Below, one piece after another: positions 58,814 to 64,000 of a stretch of DNA of 64,000 bases. The stretch is from Callorhinus ursinus. Its lineage: Eukaryota; Chordata; Mammalia; Carnivora; Otariidae. Position 1 is the first letter of the stretch. Each line of letters begins with the position of its first letter. The notes beneath the pieces were generated by a model, which saw nothing but the letters and a program-made list of their open reading frames with translations, did not search any database and was not told the origin of the DNA. The DNA lies in the NCBI RefSeq assembly GCF_003265705.1, contig NW_020312966.1, positions 21,203,436-21,267,435 on the forward strand, read 5' to 3'. The translations under genes and the position numbers were made by a program.

Positions 58814-58836
58814 TGCCAGGCAAGGTAGTTCTAACC
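58814..58836 (+). repeat. Short templated-looking insertion
   Basis: A 23-bp segment inside the L1, flanked by the direct repeat 'cacaattag' (58805-58813 and 58837-58845). Its first 20 bases are identical to 57624-57643. Confidence 0.7.
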
Positions 58837-58875
58837 CACAATTAGTCTTTTTGTTTGGCTTCTTTTGCTTACCAT

Positions 58876-59090
58876 GAAGGTTTTGTTTTTAGATTTATTT
58901 ACTTCCTTATTTTAGAGAGAGGGAGAGAGTTGGGGGAGGGGCAGAGAGAGAGGGAGAGAGATTCCTCAAGCAGACTCCCTGCTGCTGAGCACGGAGCCTG
59001 ATGCAGGGCTCGGTCCCAGGACCCCAAGATCATGACCTGAGCTGAAACCAAGAGTCGGATGCTTAAATGACTGAGCCACCCAGGCGCCCC
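58876..59090 (-). mobile_element. Can-SINE, long type
   Basis: TSD 'ttgcttaccat' at 58865-58875 and 59091-59101, inside the old L1. Confidence 0.96.
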
Positions 59091-59400
59091 TTGCTTACCA
59101 TAGTTTTTGAGGTCTATCCATATTGTTGCCTGCATCAGTAGCTTGTTCCTTTTTATCGCTGAGTACTGTTCCATTGTATGGATATTCCACATTTGTTTTT
59201 CTGTTCACCAGGTGATGGACACGTGGGTGGTTTCAGCTTCTTAGCTATCACAAATGATGCTGCTGTGTACGTTTATGCATAAGGTTTTCATGGACACGCA
59301 TTTTCATTTCTCTTTGGTAGATAGGTAGGACTTGACTTGCTGTAGTATATGGCAAATTTATATCCAACTTTTTAGGGAACTGCCAAACTGACTTACAAAA

Positions 59401-60790
59401 TAAAGGGTATCATTTGACTGGTTTGAGGTTAACCAGCAAGGTATCAGAGTTCCAGTTTCTCCACATCCTGGACTTTTATATCTTTTAAGGAATGAGGGAA
59501 ACTTCCGAAGAAGTTGAGAAGATTTCCCAGGGCACCGATGGAAGCCCATGACAAAAACTAGTCACTGAAAAGGGGCCTGGGGTTATTCTGAGAGGTGTGG
59601 GCTGATCCAGGAACACCCGGGCACCGGAAAGAGACTCATGACATACGTCAGTGCCCTGTGTCAGAACAGAACTGTTGGGGGACGGCTTGTGTGTAGGTGA
59701 CCATGAGACTCAGCCATATGTCCATGTGCCAGGCTAAAGACGTATTATTGGTATAAACATACAAAGCAGAGCCAAGTGCGGTGTTGATATGACAATTACA
59801 ATTGAAAAGGTAGCCACAAACTCAAACAGAAATAATACATTCTATGGCAATTCAGGTTAGTCTCTGCCTATCACAGTAAGAATTTCTGAAAATTAACCTG
59901 TCCAAACAAATCACAAGCAGGCACAGTCTTGGTGAGTGACTCTGTGGGCAGTTGCTAAGCCCCTGCATTCCTTTCCTATGAAGTACCATGTAATTTTTTT
60001 TGGCATTTCAGTAACAGTTTTTTATAATCTTGGTTAAGTGTAAGTTAACAGCCACCCCAATCCTTGGCTTAAGATATAGAAAGATATTTAGACTATGTTC
60101 AGTGTTGGACAATTTGGCAACAACCAAGCTAGGATGGGGGAAAAAAAAAAGAAACAACAAAACCCAAGATGGTATTTTCAAAGTCTGCATTATTCTTTTA
60201 TTAGTTCCTTTAAAATCTATTTTCTATTGTGAGTTTTAACATGCAATCAGGATAGGTAAACCCACTATCTGTGTAGGATATTGATGCTGCACAGCACGCA
60301 GGCCCCCATGGTTATTTCAAGTGATTCATGTGTGAAAGTCCCTGAAAATCTGAAAAGCAAAAATTTTGCTAATTTGAATGCATCAATCAATAATTCAGAT
60401 GACTTAGGCTGTAGATAAATTATGTTTGACATTGATTTCTGTGACACTCCTTCTTTTAACATTATTTTTTGTTTTTTCTCTTCAAATCTTTAAAGTAGGT
60501 GCCAGTATAAACTGTGACACCTAGAATTTTATAACTGTGGTCTTAGTACTAATATGTTGAATTATACAGTCTCTACTTAAGAAGAATCCAAACAATCCCA
60601 GGAGTTCTCTCATTCTGGGTAATTGATTCTAGAGATGGAGAAAGCCATGAAGAGAAATGTAAGTTTCTTAATTATTGGTCTTAGTGGGTATGAAGTATAC
60701 ATCTTAAAATGTATAGTTTAGTGTGCTGTTTCTCAGAGGAGGAATAACCATTACAGAAACCCGGGACATTTGAGCACAGTATTTTATCTA
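59401..60790. other. No gene seen
   Basis: About 1.4 kb of mostly unique DNA. Short frames on both strands at 60008-60462 have no domain. Confidence 0.5.
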
Positions 60791-60799
60791 TCCTCTTTT

Positions 60800-60998
60800 T
60801 TTTTTAATAAGATTTTTTATTTATTTATTTGACAGAGAGAGACATAGCGAGAGAGGGAACCCAGGCAGGGGGCGTGGGAGAGGGAGAAGCAGGCTTCCCA
60901 CAGAGCAGGGAGCCCAATGCAGGACTCGATCCCAGGACCCTGGGATCATGACCTGAGCCCAAGGCAGACGCTTAATGACTGAGCCACCCAGGTGCCCC
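60800..60998 (-). mobile_element. Can-SINE, long type
   Basis: Antisense; 'gacagagagagacatagcgag', head 'gagccacccaggtgcccc'. With the next SINE it is flanked by 'agtattttat' (60779) and 'agtatcttat' (61127). Confidence 0.94.
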
Positions 60999-61008
60999 TG
61001 TTTATCTT

Positions 61009-61125
61009 CTTAAAAAAAAAAATTGATTTATTTATTTGAATAATCTGTACAGCAACATGGGGCTCGAACTCACAACCCCGAGATCAGGAGTCACATGTTC
61101 TACCGACTGAACTGACCAGGCACCC
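61009..61125 (-). mobile_element. Can-SINE, short type
   Basis: Antisense; 'gaataatctgtacagcaacat' and 'actgaactgaccaggcacccc'. Probably the older of the pair. Confidence 0.92.
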
Positions 61126-61144
61126 CAGTATCTTATACATCCTT

Positions 61145-61260
61145 GTATTTGATTGTCTCTCGAATCCCATGGAGCAGGTGTTAGTAACATTCTCATTTTA
61201 CAGGTGAAGAAGTTGGGGCTCAGAGAAGTATCTAGCCCAAATAACCAAATTAGTAAATAG
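61145..61260 (-). repeat. MIR element
   Basis: 'ttctcattttacaggtgaagaag' with 'ggctcagagaagtatctagcc' is the antisense MIR core. Confidence 0.8.
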
Positions 61261-61372
61261 AACAAGGTAAATGTAAATTAATTAGAGACCAGCAATGTAA
61301 ACAAGGAGAAGAAAGAATATCCCCTGGAGAGATCCCCAGATAATTTTTCTGGTTTCACACTGACATGATTTA

Positions 61373-61566
61373 CTTTTTTTTTTTTTCTTAAGAGGAGAGG
61401 AAGGGAGAGGGGAGGAGGGGCAGAGGGAGAGGGAGAAAGAGTATCTTAAGCAGGCTCCATGCCTACTACCAAGCCAACGTTGCGCTCGATCCCACAACCC
61501 TGAGATCATGACCTGAGTCAAAATCAAGAGTTGGATGCTCAACCGACTGAGCCACCCAGGTGCCCC
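61373..61566 (-). mobile_element. Can-SINE, long type, diverged
   Basis: TSD 'tgacatgattta' at 61361-61372 and one-mismatch copy at 61567-61578. Confidence 0.94.
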
Positions 61567-61578
61567 TGACGTGATTTA

Positions 61579-63564
61579 TTCTGCAAATACTGTGAATATA
61601 TTTTGAGACCCAGACATTCAATCAGGCTTAAAGGGAGGATGGTCTGCTCTGATGGTGCTTTTAAATTCCCGAAAGATTGTTCTACAAGCTGTAGTTGAGG
61701 AGCTAGCATGTTGGTGAAAGTAGTAGCATTCAAGAGTTTTATTTATTAGATTTTAATGGGATGGTGTCATTATTGGTCATGAATGTCCCAGAGATGATAC
61801 ATAACAATATTCCTAGAATCCATTCTGTAGCAAAAAAGGCCCCCCCAAACAAACAAACAAAACAAAACAAAAAAAACCCCAAAAGTTTTTTGGATCGTCT
61901 GTTCATCTCATTTCTTCTTCAAGTCAGATGTCCAAGGAAGAGGGACACGCTTTGGGCAGGCTTATAGTACCTGAATCAAAAACACATAGAAGAGCTCCCA
62001 GTGGCTTCACTTTGCTTTGTCCCCCTGAACTTAGGTCTCTCCCCTTCCCTCTCTCTGTTTCTCTCCCCCCACCCCCATCTCATCCCCACCTAGATATGGG
62101 TGCAAGGGGATTCTGTGCAGTAACATGCTCTTTATTCATGGCTCCGTCCCCTATTCTGGGCTATCCGCTTTGGTGAGCATCTGCTCTGGATTTTGATGAG
62201 CCTCTCGGGAGACTTCTTGTGCTTTTCCATGGGGCCCCTGTGACCTGCTCCATGCCCTCCTTCCCCGTCCCAGAATTGGGTCTTACTAGCTCCCTGGATA
62301 TTACCACTCCATTAGGGGGAATGGGATGTCTTCTCTAAAAGCCTGGAGCAGAATGAGGCCTAGCTACACCTGCTTTGCTTCCTTTTTCCTGGGTGTGGGT
62401 ATACACTGCTTGAACGTGGCCTTCTGCTGGTGGGGGTTTGGTAGGCTACCTGAGCCCCTGCTTTTCCAGACTGCCTTGGAAAGAAGAAGTGAACTTGAAC
62501 CTCCCTCAACACTGCACATCAGCAGGTCCGTTGCCTATACTTTTGGTGGCTTTTATTTGGTGTCTCTGAGACTCATTTAGGACTGGACCTATATCCTCAC
62601 AGGCTCCTTTTTAGGTTGGAAAAATGAATCCCAGGGAGTGAACGAGGCTATTGGAGTGAAACACTGAGAACCCTTTCATCTCCTCTCATTGGGATACAAT
62701 AAGATGCAGAAGAAAGAAGTTGTCTAAAAACTTGAGAGCACCCGAACGTGGGCAGTTCTTGGCTCTCTGGCTCTGTGTGGTGACCCTGTCTCTGCACCCC
62801 TCATTCTATCTACCCAGCTTGCACCACAATGCCATGTAATTGCTCTGTGGTGTGACCTCAGAATTCCAAAGCCAGGGATGGTTTTGGTGAGTGCTGGCTT
62901 ATTAGATCACCTTTGGAATGTAGGAGTCAACCCAGGTACTCAGGAAAGGGGTGTGGAGCGTCGAGCATCTGGTGTTCCCCGTGCATGTTTCTGATGTCTG
63001 CGCTCTGCATCAGTTTGTCATTATTTACCTACTGATTCAACTTAGTGACGCAAATTCAAGCACTTGATGTGCAGGTTCAAATTGTTGATCTTTGCATATC
63101 CTGGTCTTTGTTCCTGATGGTTTTGTTACGGATCCTAATAGGGCTTGGTCCTTCCCTGCTATTAGTGCTTGTCCTTGGTTCTCATCTTTATATCTCAGTC
63201 CTTAGAGCTGGTCAATTTCAGTGGGTCCTGGCTCAGGTTCTACCTCCTGTTTTTATGGAATCATCTTGGACATGTTGCTAAGAAAAAAAAAAAAAGTCGT
63301 ACAATATATTTCCCAAATCAGAAATCTCCATTTGGTGTTATCCTGTCTGCCCTTTACTCTCCAGGGCAGGGTATCCAAAGTGGATAGCCCAGAACAGGGG
63401 ACAGAGCCATGAATAAAGAACATGTTATTAAAATGCTGACATGCCTGAAGTTTGGTGAAATACAGAGCCTCTCAATCATCTAAAGAGAATGAAGTTAGGC
63501 TGAGTACCATGTTTATCAAATGTATCTTAGTGTTTTGAGTTGCTTAAACCCAGAATGAGCAATA
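61579..63564. other. Unique stretch without SINEs
   Basis: About 2 kb. It contains an (AAAC)n tract at about 61850-61872, a C/T-rich part at 62040-62090 and several 60-84 codon plus-strand frames (e.g. 62326-62580, 63045-63281) without any domain. No gene supported. Confidence 0.45.
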
Positions 63565-63573
63565 TTTAATTCT

Positions 63574-63772
63574 TTTTTTTTTTTTTTTAAGAGAGAGAGA
63601 GTCAGTGCACGAGTGGGAGGGGAGGGGCAGAGGGAGAGAGTATCTCAGGCAGGCTCTACACCCAGCGCAGAGCCCGACGCGGGGCTGGATCTCACATCCG
63701 TGAGATCATGACCTGAGCCAAAATAAAGAGTTGGACATTTAACCAACTGAACCACTCAGGTGCCTAGGAGTT
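63574..63772 (-). mobile_element. Can-SINE, long type
   Basis: TSD 'tttaattct' at 63565-63573 and 63773-63781; long T-tail. Confidence 0.94.
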
Positions 63773-63781
63773 TTTAATTCT

Positions 63782-64000
63782 GAGCTTAATTTACAAACGG
63801 TTGTTGACTGAAATGCTGTCGCTAGCTGATTGGATGTTTCAGAGTGGGGGAACTGGATGCGTGGTCCGGAGGAAGGAGGGAAAATTTTCATGGTATACTC
63901 TTCTATATCTTTTGCATTTTAAACTATGTGACTACATTTTACCCAGGATGAAAGGAAAGAAGAGGAAGGCGGGAGAGAGGAAAGAAACTATTAATGATAG
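63782..64000. other. No gene seen
   Basis: Unique DNA to the window end; purine-rich near 63940-63985. Confidence 0.5.

Larger units (their letters stand above)
58640..59400 (-). mobile_element. Old LINE-1 (L1M type), antisense, split by a SINE
   Basis: 'gatttgccttttctggacatt', 'gaggtctatccatattgttgc', 'gagtactgttccattgtatgg', 'aggtgatggacacgtgggtgg', 'gggaactgccaaactgac' follow the L1 3' ORF2/UTR order in reverse. Interrupted by the SINE at 58876-59090 and by a 23-bp insertion at 58814. Confidence 0.85.

Overview
This window is nuclear DNA from a carnivoran mammal, most likely an arctoid caniform (bear, seal or mustelid group). The evidence is a very high density of tRNA-derived Can-SINE elements (about 70 copies on both strands). 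Their heads read like the bear/seal/mustelid subfamilies, not the dog-specific one, and a carnivore-type LINE-1 3' end is also present. I see no complete protein-coding gene, rRNA gene, true tRNA gene, CRISPR array or bacterial-style operon. Almost every open frame of 60-160 codons lies inside a repeat, a microsatellite or a GC-rich island.

Layout. 1-5.5 kb is SINE-free, mostly unique DNA with an old MER5-type DNA transposon and a MIR. 5.5-47.75 kb is SINE-dense intergenic or intronic DNA. It holds nested and tandem Can-SINEs, ancient L2, MIR and MER5 pieces, MaLR/ERVL-type LTRs, a carnivore L1 tail and several microsatellites. A processed pseudogene of TMA7 sits in an old L2 at 17.6-18.0 kb. 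A 100-N assembly gap lies inside a SINE at 9.87-9.97 kb.

48.2-50.85 kb is a large CpG island, the only strong gene-control signal here. It carries good splice-donor consensus sites on the plus strand (50740, 50842) and the minus strand (about 48468), so a divergent promoter is plausible. A candidate downstream exon lies at 52425-52638 on the plus strand; it ends in an AAG|GTACGT donor and contains short hydrophobic ATG-initiated frames. I could not name the gene. The island is embedded in a 9.7 kb stretch (47.75-57.49 kb) without any Can-SINE, which fits selection against insertions near a regulated promoter.

55.5-64 kb returns to repeat-rich DNA: a 1.3 kb antisense L2 with readable reverse-transcriptase remnants, an antisense MaLR LTR, an old antisense L1 and more SINEs. 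The most unusual small signal is a 23-bp insertion at 58814-58836, flanked by a 9-bp direct repeat, whose first 20 bases exactly copy a site 1.2 kb upstream. I did not find a convincing undescribed biological system.
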